64,000 bases of DNA. Source: Membranipora membranacea (Eukaryota > Bryozoa > Gymnolaemata > Cheilostomatida > Membraniporidae). The stretch lies in assembly GCA_914767715.1 (NCBI GenBank), contig OU612067.1, positions 13,275,001 to 13,339,000 of the forward strand, read 5' to 3'. The notes below the pieces were generated by a model. That model was not told the DNA's origin. It made no database searches and saw only the letters and a list, made by a program, of their open reading frames with translations. The first letter of the stretch is position 1; each line of letters starts with the position of its first letter. Shown one piece after another: positions 48,868 to 60,923 of the stretch. The position numbers and the translations under genes are program-made.

Positions 48868-51800
48868 CGCTTTTTTTTCGCTCAGATCAAAAAATAGATT
48901 TGCTTCGAACTCACCTCATAAGGAGGAGCAACTCCTGCTGATCTCAAATCTGCAAACCGTTTGGCTCTGCTGCTTTTCATTCTCCGTCAGCGTTCGTTTT
49001 AATTTGGGTCACTTTTGCTAAAAAAAAACATGCCAAACGGCAGCATTGAAAAATTAAATCTCTGTTCGATTCTTATCAAACTCCGACCAGTTCAAGCTCT
49101 TATTGGCCTTACTCAAAATCCAGAATATCGGAATCCTCGGATTTACTGGTGGGTAATAACGCTGATTTTAAATTTCGAAAAATATACCGAGGGAGGGTAT
49201 CACGCATTTTTTTCGCTCAGATCAAAAAATAGATTTGCTTCCAACTCACCTCATAAGGAGGAGCAACTCCTGCTGATCTCAAATCTGCAAACCGTTTGGC
49301 TCTGCTGCTTTTCATTCTCCGTCAGCGTTCGTTTTAATTAGGGTCACTTTTGCTAACAAAAAACATGCCAAACGGCAGCATTGAAAAATTAAATCTCTGT
49401 TCGATTCTTATCAAACTCCGACCAGTTCAAGCTCTTATTGGCCTTACTCAAAATCCAGAATATCGGAATCCTCGGATTTACTGGTGGGTAATAACGCTGA
49501 CTTGAAATTTCGAAAAATATACCAAGGGAGGGTATCACGCTTTTTTTTCGCTCAGATCAAAAAATAGATTTGCTTCCAACTCACCTCATAAGGAGGAGCA
49601 ACTCCTGCTGATCTCAAATCTGCAAACCGTTTGGCTCTGCTGCTTTTCATTCTCCGTCAGCGTTCGTTTTAATTAGGGTCACTTTTGCTAAAAAAAAACA
49701 TGTCAAACGGCAGCATTGAAAAATCAAATCTCTGTTCGATTCTTATCAAACTCCGACCAGTTCAAGCTCTTATTGGCCTTACTCAAAATCCAGAATATCG
49801 GAATCCTCGGATTAACTGGTGGGTAATAACGCTGACTTGAAATTTCGAAAAATATACCAAGGGAGGGTATCACGCTTTTTTTTCGCTCGGATCAAAAAAT
49901 AGATTTGCTTCCAACTCACCTCATAAGGAGGAGCAACTCCTGCTGATCTCAAATCTGCAAACCGTTTGGCTCTGCTGCTTTTCATTCTCCGTCAGCGTTC
50001 GTTTTAATTTGGGTCACTTTTGCTAAAAAAAAACATGCCAAACGGCAGCATTGAAAAATTAAATCTCTGTTCGAATCTTATCAAACTCCGACCAGTTCAA
50101 GCTCTTATTGGCCTTACTCAAAATCCAGAATATCGGAATCCTCGGATTAACTGGTGGGTAATAACGCTGACTTGAAATTTCGAAAAATATACCAAGGGAG
50201 GGTATCACGCTTTTTTTTCGCTCAGATCAAAAAATAGATTTGCTTCCAACTCACCTCATAAGGAGGAGCAACTCCTGCTGATCTCAAATCTGCAAACCGT
50301 TTGGCTCTGCTGCTTTTCATTCTCCGTCAGCGTTCGTTTTAATTAGGGTCACTTTTGCTAACAAAAAACATGCCAAACGGCAGCATTGAAAAATTAAATC
50401 TCTGTTCGATTCTTATCAAACTCCGACCAGTTCAAGCTCTTATTGGCCTTACTCAAAATCCAGAATATCGGAATCCTCGGATTTACTGGTGGGTAATAAC
50501 GCTGACTTGAAATTTCGAAAAATATACCAAGGGAGGGTATCACGCTTTTTTTTCGCTCAGATCAAAAAATAGATTTGCTTCCAACTCACCTCATAAGGAG
50601 GAGCAACTCCTGCTGATCTCAAATCTGCAAACCGTTTGGCTCTGCTGCTTTTCATTCTCCGTCAGCGTTCGTTTTAATTAGGGTCACTTTTGCTAAAAAA
50701 AAACATGTCAAACGGCAGCATTGAAAAATTAAATCTCTGTTCGATTCTTATCAAACTCCGACCAGTTCAAGCTCTTATTGGCCTTACTCAAAATCCAGAA
50801 TATCGGAATCCTCGGATTAACTGGTGGGTAATAACGCTGACTTGAAATTTCGAAAAATATACCAAGGAGGGTATCACGCTTTTTTTTCGCTCAGATCAAA
50901 AAATAGATTTGCTTCCAACTCACCTCATAAGGAGGAGCAACTCCTGCTGATCTCAAATCTGCAAACCGTTTGGCTCTGCTGCTTTTCATTCTCCGTCAGC
51001 GTTCGTTTTAATTAGGGTCACTTTTGCTAAAAAAAAACATGCCAAACGTCAGCATTGAAAAATTAAATCTCTGTTCGATTCTTATCAAACCCCGACCAGT
51101 TCAAGCTCTTATTGGCCTTACTCAAAATCCAGAATATCGGAATCCTCGGATTTACTGGTGGGTAATAACGCTGACTTGAAATTTCGAAAAATATACCAAG
51201 GGAGGGTATCACGCTTTTTTTTCGCTCGGATCAAAAAATAGATTTGCTTCCAACTCACCTCATAAGGAGGAGCAACTCCTGCTGATCTCAAATCTGCAAA
51301 CCGTTTGGCTCTGCTGCTTTTCATTCTCTGTCAGCGTTCGTTTTAATTAGGGTCACTTTTGCTAAAAAAAAAACATGCCAAACGTCAGCATTGAAAAATT
51401 AAATCTCTGTTCGATTTTTATCAAACTCCGACCAGTTCAAGCTCTTATTGGCCTTACTCAAAATCCAGAATATCGGAATCCTCGGATTAACTGGTGGGTA
51501 ATAACGCTGACTTGAAATTTCAAAAAATATACCAAGGGAGGGCATCACGCTTTTTTTTCGCTCAGATCAAAAAATAGATTTGTTTCCAACTCACCTCATA
51601 AGGAGGAGCAACTCCTGCTGATCTCAAATCTGCAAACCGTTTGGCTCTGCTGCTTTTCATTCTCCGTCAGCGTTCGTTTTAATTAGGGTCACTTTTGCTG
51701 AAAAAAAACATGTCAAACGGCAGCATTGAAAAATTAAATCTCTGTTCGATTCTTATCAAACTCCGACCAGTTCAAGCTCTTATTGGCCTTACTCAAAATC

Positions 51801-51882
51801 CAGAATATCGGAATCCTCGGATTTACTGGTGGGTAATAACGCTGACTTGAAATTTCGAAAAATATACCAAGGGAGGGTATCA
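48868..51882. repeat. Nine monomers with a partial 3-monomer (~1005 bp) repeat
   Basis: Monomer starts: 48868, 49203, 49538, 49873, 50208, 50543, 50877, 51212, 51548. The pair 49203 plus 49538 ('ggatttactgg', 'gctaacaaaaaac', then 'catgtcaaac') recurs at 50208 plus 50543, 1005 bp on. The copy at 49873 ('cgctcggatc', 'atttgggtc', 'cgaatctt') recurs at 57241. Several copies lost the usual stops, which creates longer but meaningless open frames here. Confidence 0.82.
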
Positions 51883-53890
51883 CGCTTTTTTTTCGCTCAG
51901 ATCAAAAAATAGATTTGCTTCCAACTCACCTCATAAGGAGGAGCAACTCCTGCTGATCTCAAATCTGCAAACCGTTTGGCTCTGCTGCTTTTCATTCTCC
52001 GTCAGCATTAGTTTTAATTAGGGTCACTTTTGCTAAAAAAAACATGCCGAACGGCAGCATTGAAAAATTAAATCTCTGTTCGATTCTTATCAAACTCAGA
52101 CCATTTCAAGCTCTTATTGGCCTTACTCAAAATCCAGAATATCGGAATCCTCGGATTAACTGGTGGGTAATAACGCTGACTTGAAATTTCGAAAAATATA
52201 CCAAGGGAGGGTATGACGCTTTTTTTTCGCTCAGATCAAAAAATAGATTTGCTTCCAAATCACCTCATAAGGAGGACCAACTCCTGCTGATCTAAAATCT
52301 GCAAACCGTTTGGCTCTGCTGCTTTTCATTCTCCGTCAGCGTTCGTTTTAATTAGGGTAACTTTTGCTAAAAAAAACATGCCAAACGTCAGCATTGAAAA
52401 ATTAAATCTCTGTTCGATTCTTATCAAACTCCGACCAGTTCAAGCTCTTATTGGCCTTACTCAAAATCCAGAATATCGGAATCCTCGGATTAACTGGTTG
52501 GTAATAACGCTGACTTGAAATTTCGAAAAATATACCAAGGGAGGGTATCACGCTTTTTTTTCGCTCAGATCAAAAAATAGATTTGCTTCCAACTCACCCC
52601 ATAAGGAGGAGCAACTCCTGCTGATCTCAAATCTGCAACCCGTTTGGCTCTGCTGCTTTTCATTCTCCGTCAGCGTTCGTTTTAATTAGGGTCACTTTGG
52701 CTAAAAAAAAACATGTCAAACGGCAGCATTGAAAAATTAAATCTCTGTTCGATTCTTATCAAACTCCGACCAGTTCAAGCTCTTATTGGCCTTACTCAAA
52801 ATCCAGAATATCGGAATCCTCGGATTAACTGGTGGGTAATAACGCTGACTTGAAATTTCGAAAAAATATACCAAGGGAGGGTATCACGCTTTTTTTTCGC
52901 TCAGATCAAAAAATAGATTTGATTCCAACTCACCTCATAAGGAGGAGCAACTCCTGCTGATCTCAAATCTGCAAACCGTTTGGCTCTGCTGCTTTTCATT
53001 CTCCGTCAGCGTTCGTTTTAATTAGGGTCACTTTTGCTAAAAAAAAACATGCCAAACGGCAGCATTGAAAAATTAAATCTCTGTTCGATTCTTATCAAAC
53101 TCCGACCAGTTCAAGCTCTTATTGGCCTTACTCAAAATCCAGAATATCGGAATCCTCGGATTAACTGGTGGGTAATTACGCTGACTTGAAATTTCGAAAA
53201 ATATACCAAGGGAGGGTATCACGCTTTTTTTTCGCTCAGATCAAAAAATAGGTTTGCTTCCAACTCACCTCATAAGGAGGAGCAACTCCTGCTGATCTCA
53301 AATCTGCAAACCGTTTGGCTCTGCTGCTTTTCATTCTCCGTCAGCGTTCGTTTTAATTAGGGTCACTTTTGCTAAAAAAAACATGCCAAACGGCAGCATT
53401 GAAAAATTAAATCTATGTTCGATTCTTATCAAACTCTGACCAGTTCAAGGTCTTATTGGCCTTACTCAAAATCCAGAATATCGGAATCCTCGGATTAACT
53501 GGTGGGTAATTACGCTGACTTGAAATTTCGAAAAATATACCAAGGGAGGGTATCACGCTTTTTTTTCGCTCAGATCAAATAATAGATTGGCTTCCAACTC
53601 ACCTCATAAGGAGGAGCAACTCCTGCTGATCTCAAATCTGCAAACCGTTTGGCTCTGCTGCTTTTCATTCTCCGTCAGCGTTCGTTTTAATTAGGGTCAC
53701 TTTTGCTAAAAAAAAACATGCCAAACGGCAGCATTGAAAAATTAAATCTCTGTTCGATTCTTATCAAACTCCGACCAGTTCAAGCTCTTATTGGCCTTAC
53801 TCAAAATCCAGAATATCGGAATCCTCGGATTTACTGGTGGGTAATAACGCTGACTTGAAATTTCGAAAAATATACCAAGGGAGGGTATCA
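51883..53890. repeat. 6-monomer HOR (2008 bp), copy 1 of 2
   Basis: Monomer starts: 51883, 52217, 52551, 52887, 53222, 53556. Markers in order: 'cagcattag' with 'ctcagaccatttc' and the next copy starting 'atgacgc'; 'gaggaccaac' with 'gggtaac' and 'ggttggtaat'; 'caccccataagg' with 'actttggct' and 'cgaaaaaatatacc'; 'gatttgattcc' with 'taattacgc'; 'taggtttgc' with 'ctatgttcg' and 'caaggtc'; 'caaataatagattggc' with 'ggatttactgg'. Confidence 0.9.
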
Positions 53891-55899
53891 CGCTTTTTTT
53901 TCGCTCAGATCAAAAAATAGATTTGCTTCCAACTCACCTCATAAGGAGGAGCCACTCCTGCTGATCTCAAATCTGCAAACCGTTTGGCTCTGCTGCTTTT
54001 CATTCTCCGTCAGCATTAGTTTTAATTAGGGTCACTTTTGCTAAAAAAAACATGCCGAACGGCAGCATTGAAAAATTAAATCTCTGTTCGATTCTTATCA
54101 AACTCAGACCATTTCAAGCTCTTATTGGCCTTACTCAAAATCCAGAATATCGGAATCCTCGGATTAACTGGTGGGTAATAACGCTGACTTGAAATTTCGA
54201 AAAATATACCAAGGGAGGGTATGACGCTTTTTTTTCGCTCAGATCAAAAAATAGATTTGCTTCCAACTCACCTCATAAGGAGGACCAACTCCTGCTGATC
54301 TCAAATCTGCAAACCGTTTGGCTCTGCTGCTTTTCATTCTCCGTCAGCGTTCGTTTTAATTAGGGTAACTTTTGCTAAAAAAAACATGCCAAACGTCAGC
54401 ATTGAAAAATTAAATCTCTGTTCGATTCTTATCAAACTCCGACCAGTTCAAGCTCTTATTGGCCTTACTCAAAATCCAGAATATCGGAATCCTCGGATTA
54501 ACTGGTTGGTAATAACGCTGACTTGAAATTTCGAAAAATATACCAAGGGAGGGTATCACGCTTTTTTTTCGCTCAGATCAAAAAATAGATTTGCTTCCAA
54601 CTCACCCCATAAGGAGGAGCAACTCCTGCTGATCTCAAATCTGCAAACCGTTTGGCTCTGCTGCTTTTCATTCTCCGTCAGCGTTCGTTTTAATTAGGGT
54701 CACTTTGGCTAAAAAAAAACATGTCAAACGGCAGCATTGAAAAATTAAATCTCTGTTCGATTCTTATCAAACTCCGACCAGTTCAAGCTCTTATTGGCCT
54801 TACTCAAAATCCAGAATATCGGAATCCTCGGATTAACTGGTGGGTAATAACGCTGACTTGAAATTTCGAAAAAATATACCAAGGGAGGGTATCACGCTTT
54901 TTTTTCGCTCAGATCAAAAAATAGATTTGATTCCAACTCACCTCATAAGGAGGAGCAACTCCTGCTGATCTCAAATCTGCAAACCGTTTGGCTCTGCTGC
55001 TTTTCATTCTCCGTCAGCGTTCGTTTTAATTAGGGTCACTTTTGCTAAAAAAAAACATGCCAAACGGCAGCATTGAAAAATTAAATCTCTGTTCGATTCT
55101 TATCAAACTCTGACCAGTTCAAGCTCTTATTGGCCTTACTCAAAATCCAGAATATCGGAATCCTCGGATTAACTGGTGGGTAATTACGCTGACTTGAAAT
55201 TTCGAAAAATATACCAAGGGAGGGTATCACGCTTTTTTTTCGCCCAGATCAAAAAATAGGTTTGCTTCCAACTCACCTCATAAGGAGGAGCAACTCCTGC
55301 TGATCTCAAATCTGCAAACCGTTTGGCTCTGCTGCTTTTCATTCTCCGTCAGCGTTCGTTTTAATTAGGGTCACTTTTGCTAAAAAAAACATGCCAAACG
55401 GCAGCATTGAAAAATTAAATCTATGTTCGATTCTTATCAAACTCTGACCAGTTCAAGGTCTTATTGGCCTTACTCAAAATCCAGAATATCGGAATCCTCG
55501 GATTAACTGGTGGGTAATTACGCTGACTTGAAATTTCGAAAAATATACCAAGGGAGGGTATCACGCTTTTTTTTCGCTCAGATCAAATAATAGATTGGCT
55601 TCCAACTCACCTCATAAGGAGGAGCAACTCCTGCTGATCTCAAATCTGCAAACCGTTTGGCTCTGCTGCTTTTCATTCTCCGTCAGCGTTCGTTTTAATT
55701 AGGGTCACTTTTGCTAAAAAAAAACATGCCAAACGGCAGCATTGAAAAATTAAATCTCTGTTCGATTCTTATCAAACTCCGACCAGTTCAAGCTCTTATT
55801 GGCCTTACTCAAAATCCAGATTATCGGAATCCTCGGATTAACTGGTGGGTAATAACGCTGACTTGAAATTTCGAAAAAATATACCAAGGGAGGGTATCA
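53891..55899. repeat. 6-monomer HOR (2009 bp), copy 2 of 2
   Basis: Monomer starts: 53891, 54225, 54559, 54895, 55230, 55564. It repeats 51883-53890 with small changes: 'gagccactcc' in the first, 'cgcccag' in the fifth, and in the sixth 'cagattatcgg' with 'cgaaaaaatatacc' instead of 'ggatttactgg'. The last two changes are the markers of the 3-monomer HOR further right, so that unit descends from this copy or a sister of it. Confidence 0.9.
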
Positions 55900-57910
55900 C
55901 GCTTTTTTTTCGCTCAGATAAAAAAATAGATTTGATTCCAACTCACCTCATAAGGAGGAGCAACTCCTGCTGATCTCAAATCTGCAAACCGTTTGGCTCT
56001 GCTGCTTTTCATTCTCCGTCAGCGTTCGTTTTAATTAGGGTCACTTTTGCTAAAAAAAAACATGCCAAACGGCAGCATTGAAAAATTAAATCTCTGTTCG
56101 ATTCTTATCAAACTCTGACCAGTTCAAGCTCTTATTGGCCTTACTCAAAATCCAGAATATCGGAATCCTCGGATTAACTGGTGGGTAATTACGCTGACTT
56201 GAAATTTCGAAAAATATACCAAGGGAGGGTATCACGCTTTTTTTTCGCTCAGATCAAAAAATAGATTTGCTTCCAACTCACCTCATAAGGAGGAGCAACT
56301 CCTGCTGATCTCAAATCTGCAAACCGTTTGGCTCTGCTGCTTTTCATTCTCCTTCAGCGTTCGTTTTAATTAGGGTCACTTTTGTTAAAAAAAAAAATGC
56401 CAAACGGCAGCATTGAAAAATTAAATCTCTGTTCGATTCTTATCAAACTCCGACCAGTTCAAGCTCTTATTGGCCTTACTCAAAATCCAGAATATCGGAA
56501 TCCTCGGATTAACTGGTGGGTAATAACGCTGACTTGAAATTTCGAAAAATATACCAAGGGAGGGTATCACGCTTTTTTTTCGCTCAGATCAAAAAATAGA
56601 TTTGCTTCCAACACACCCCATAAGGAGGAGCAACTCCTGCTGATCTCAAATCTGCAAACCGTTTGGCTCTGCTGCTTTTCATTCTCCGTCAGCGTTCGTT
56701 TTAATTAGGGTCACTTTTGCTAAAAAAAAACATGTCAAACGGCAGCATTGAAAAATTAAATCTCTGTTCGATTCTTATCAAACTCCGACCAGTTCAAGCT
56801 CTTATTGGCCTTACTCAAAATCCAGAATATCGGAATCCTCGGATTAACTGGTGGGTAATAACGCTGACTTGAAATTTCGAAAAATATACCAAGGGAGGGT
56901 ATCACGCTTTTTTTTTCGCTCAGATAAAAAAATAGATTTGATTCCAACTCACCTCATAAGGAGGAGCAACTCCTGCTGATCTCAAATCTGCAAACCGTTT
57001 GGCTCTGCTGCTTTTCATTCTCCGTCAGCGTTCGTTTTAATTAGGGTCACTTTTGCTAAAAAAAAACATGCCAAACGGCAGCATTGAAAAATCAAATCTC
57101 TGTTCGATTCTTATCAAACTCCGACCAGTTCAAGCTCTTATTGGCCTTACTCAAAATCCAGAATATCGGAATCCTCGGATGAACTGGTGGGTAATAACGC
57201 TGACTTGAAATTTCGAAAAATATACCAAGGGAGGGTATCACGCTTTTTTTTCGCTCGGATCAAAAAATAGATTTGCTTCCAACTCACCTCATAAGGAGGA
57301 GCAACTCCTGCTGATCTCAAATCTGCAAACCGTTTGGCTCTGCTGCTTTTCATTCTCCGTCAGCGTTCGATTTAATTTGGGTCACTTTTGCTAAAAAAAA
57401 ACATGCCAAACGGCAGCATTGAAAAATTAAATCTCTGTTCGAATCTTATCAAACTCCGACCAGTTCAAGCTCTTATTGGCCTTACTCAAAATCCAGAATA
57501 TCGGAATCCTCGGATTAACTGGTGGGTAATAACGCTGACTTGAAATTTCGAAAAATATACCAAGGGAGGGTATCACGCTTTTTTTTCGCTCAGATCAAAA
57601 AATAGATTTGCTTCCAACTCACCTCATAAGGAGGAGCAACTCCTGCTGATCTCAAATCTGCAAACCGTTTGGCTCTGCTGCTTTTCATTCTCCGTCAGCG
57701 TTCGTTTTAATTAGGGTCACTTTTGCTAAAAAAAAACATGCCAAACGGCAGCATTGAAAAATTAAATCTCTGTTCGATTCTTATCAAACTCTGACCAGTT
57801 CAAGCTCTTATTGGCCTTACTCAAAATCCAGAATATCGGAATCCTCGGATTAACTGGTGGGTAATTACGCTGACTTGAAATTTCGAAAAATATACCAAGG
57901 GAGGGTATCA
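55900..57910. repeat. Six monomers between two related blocks
   Basis: Monomer starts: 55900, 56235, 56570, 56905, 57241, 57576. The first ('cagataaaaaaatagatttgattcc' spread over 55914-55938, 'ctctgacc', 'taattacgc') is the third member of the later 3-monomer HOR. The copy at 56235 has an unusual 'tttgttaaaaaaaaaaatgcc' region near 56383-56401, with the C of 'catg' lost. 57241 matches 49873. 57576 has 'ctctgacc' and 'taattacgc'. Confidence 0.82.
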
Positions 57911-60900
57911 CGCGTTTTTTTCGCTCAGATCAAAAAATAGGTTTGCTTCCAACTCACCTCATAAGGAGGAGCAACTCCTGCTGATCTCAAATCTGCAAAC
58001 CGTTTGGCTCTGCTGCTTTTCATTCTCCGTCAGCGTTCGTTTTATTTAGGGTCACTTTTGCTAAAAAAAACATGCCAAACGGCAGCATTGAAAAATTAAA
58101 TCTATGTTCGATTCTTATCAAACTCTGACCAGTTCAAGGTCTTATTGGCCTTACTCAAAATCCAGAATATCGGAATCCTCGGATTAACTGGTGGGTAATT
58201 ACGCTGACTTGAAATTTCGAAAAATATACCAAGGGAGGGTATCACGCTTTTTTTTCGCTCAGATCAAATAATAGATTGGCTTCCAACTCACCTCATAAGG
58301 AGGAGCAACTCCTGCTGATCTCAAATCTGCAAACCGTTTGGCTCTGCTGCTTTTCATTCTCCGTCAGCGTTCGTTTTAATTAGGGTCACTTTTGCTAAAA
58401 AAAAACATGCCAAACGGCAGCATTGAAAAATTAAATCTCTGTTCGATTCTTATCAAACTCCGACCAGTTCAAGCTCTTATTGGCCTTACTCAAAATCCAG
58501 AATATCGGAATCCTCGGATTTACTGGTGGGTAATAACGCTGACTTGAAATTTCGAAAAATATACCAAGGGAGGGTATCACGCTTTTTTTTCGCTCAGATC
58601 AAAAAATAGATTTGCTTCCAACTCACCTCATAAGGAGGAGCCACTCCTGCTGATCTCAAATCTGCAAACCGTTTGGCTCTGCTGCTTTTCATTCTCCGTC
58701 AGCATTAGTTTTAATTAGGGTCACTTTTGCTAAAAAAAACATGCCGAACGGCAGCATTGAAAAATTAAATCTCTGTTCGATTCTTATCAAACTCAGACCA
58801 TTTCAAGCTCTTATTGGCCTTACTCAAAATCCAGAATATCGGAATCCTCGGATTAACTGGTGGGTAATAACGCTGACTTGAAATTTCGAAAAATATACCA
58901 AGGGAGGGTATGACGCTTTTTTTTCGCTCAGATCAAAAAATAGATTTGCTTCCAACTCACCTCATAAGGAGGACCAACTCCTGCTGATCTCAAATCTGCA
59001 AACCGTTTGGCTCTGCTGCTTTTCATTCTCCGTCAGCGTTCGTTTTAATTAGGGTAACTTTTGCTAAAAAAAACATGCCAAACGCCAGCATTGAAAAATT
59101 AAATCTCTGTTCGATTCTTATCAAACTCCGACCAGTTCAAGCTCTTATTGGCCTTACTCAAAATCCAGAATATCGGAATCCTCGGATTAACTGGTTGGTA
59201 ATAACGCTGACTTGAAATTTCGAAAAATATACCAAGGGAGGGTATCACGCTTTTTTTTCGCTCAGATCAAAAAATAGATTTGCTTCCAACTCACCCCATA
59301 AGGAGGAGCAACTCCTGCTGATCTCAAATCTGCAAACCGTTTGGCTCTGCTGCTTTTCATTCTCCGTCAGCGTTCGTTTTAATTAGGGTCACTTTGGCTA
59401 AAAAAAAACATGTCAAACGGCAGCATTGAAAAATTAAATCTCTGTTCGATTCTTATCAAACTCCGACCAGTTCAAGCTCTTATTGGCCTTACTCAAAATC
59501 CAGAATATCGGAATCCTCGGATTAACTGGTGGGTAATAACGCTGACTTGAAATTTCGAAAAAATATACCAAGGGAGGGTATCACGCTTTTTTTTCGCTCA
59601 GATCAAAAAATAGATTTGATTCCAACTCACCTCATAAGGAGGAGCAACTCCTGCTGATCTCAAATCTGCAAACCGTTTGGCTCTGCTGCTTTTCATTCTC
59701 CGTCAGCGTTCGTTTTAATTAGGGTCACTTTTGCTAAAAAAAAACATGCCAAACGGCAGCATTGAAAAATTAAATCTCTGTTCGATTCTTATCAAACTCT
59801 GACCAGTTCAAGCTCTTATTGGCCTTACTCAAAATCCAGAATATCGGAATCCTCGGATTAACTGGTGGGTAATTACGCTGACTTGAAATTTCGAAAAATA
59901 TACCAAGGGAGGGTATCACGCTTTTTTTTCGCCCAGATCAAAAAATAGGTTTGCTTCCAACTCACCTCATAAGGAGGAGCAACTCCTGCTGATCTCAAAT
60001 CTGCAAACCGTTTGGCTCTGCTGCTTTTCATTCTCCGTCAGCGTTCGTTTTAATTAGGGTCACTTTTGCTAAAAAAAACATGCCAAACGGCAGCATTGAA
60101 AAATTAAATCTATGTTCGATTCTTATCAAACTCTGACCAGTTCAAGGTCTTATTGGCCTTACTCAAAATCCAGAATATCGGAATCCTCGGATTAACTGGT
60201 GGGTAATTACGCTGACTTGAAATTTCGAAAAATATACCAAGGGAGGGTATCACGCTTTTTTTTCGCTCAGATCAAATAATAGATTGGCTTCCAACTCACC
60301 TCATAAGGAGGAGCAACTCCTGCTGATCTCAAATCTGCAAACCGTTTGGCTCTGCTGCTTTTCATTCTCCGTCAGCGTTCGTTTTAATTAGGGTCACTTT
60401 TGCTAAAAAAAAACATGCCAAACGGCAGCATTGAAAAATTAAATCTCTGTTCGATTCTTATCAAACTCCGACCAGTTCAAGCTCTTATTGGCCTTACTCA
60501 AAATCCAGATTATCGGAATCCTCGGATTAACTGGTGGGTAATAACGCTGACTTGAAATTTCGAAAAAATATACCAAGGGAGGGTATCACGCTTTTTTTTC
60601 GCTCAGATAAAAAAATAGATTTGATTCCAACTCACCTCATAAGGAGGAGCAACTCCTGCTGATCTCAAATCTGCAAACCGTTTGGCTCTGCTGCTTTTCA
60701 TTCTCCGTCAGCGTTCGTTTTAATTAGGGTCACTTTTGCTAAAAAAAAACATGCCAAACGGCAGCATTGAAAAATTAAATCTCTGTTCGATTCTTATCAA
60801 ACTCTGACCAGTTCAAGCTCTTATTGGCCTTACTCAAAATCCAGAATATCGGAATCCTCGGATTAACTGGTGGGTAATTACGCTGACTTGAAATTTCGAA

Positions 60901-60923
60901 AAATATACCAAGGGAGGGTATCA
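57911..60923. repeat. 9-monomer block repeating 53222-56234 at 4689 bp
   Basis: Monomer starts: 57911, 58245, 58580, 58914, 59248, 59584, 59919, 60253, 60589. Each lies exactly 4689 bp (14 monomers) after its partner at 53222, 53556, 53891, 54225, 54559, 54895, 55230, 55564 and 55900. Private markers such as 'gagccactcc', 'cagcattag', 'gaggaccaac', 'actttggct' and 'cagattatcgg' are all kept. The last three monomers also form the first unit of the 3-monomer HOR, which overlaps this entry. Confidence 0.9.

Noticed and set aside
48680-49341. Two overlapping + strand frames of 113 and 108 codons (48680-49021 and 49015-49341)
   Set aside because: They are the same repeat translated twice in a row, starting at the conserved 'aacatgcc' or just before the A run, and open only because of local stop-losing variants such as 'cttgtaattt' and 'gattttaaatt'.
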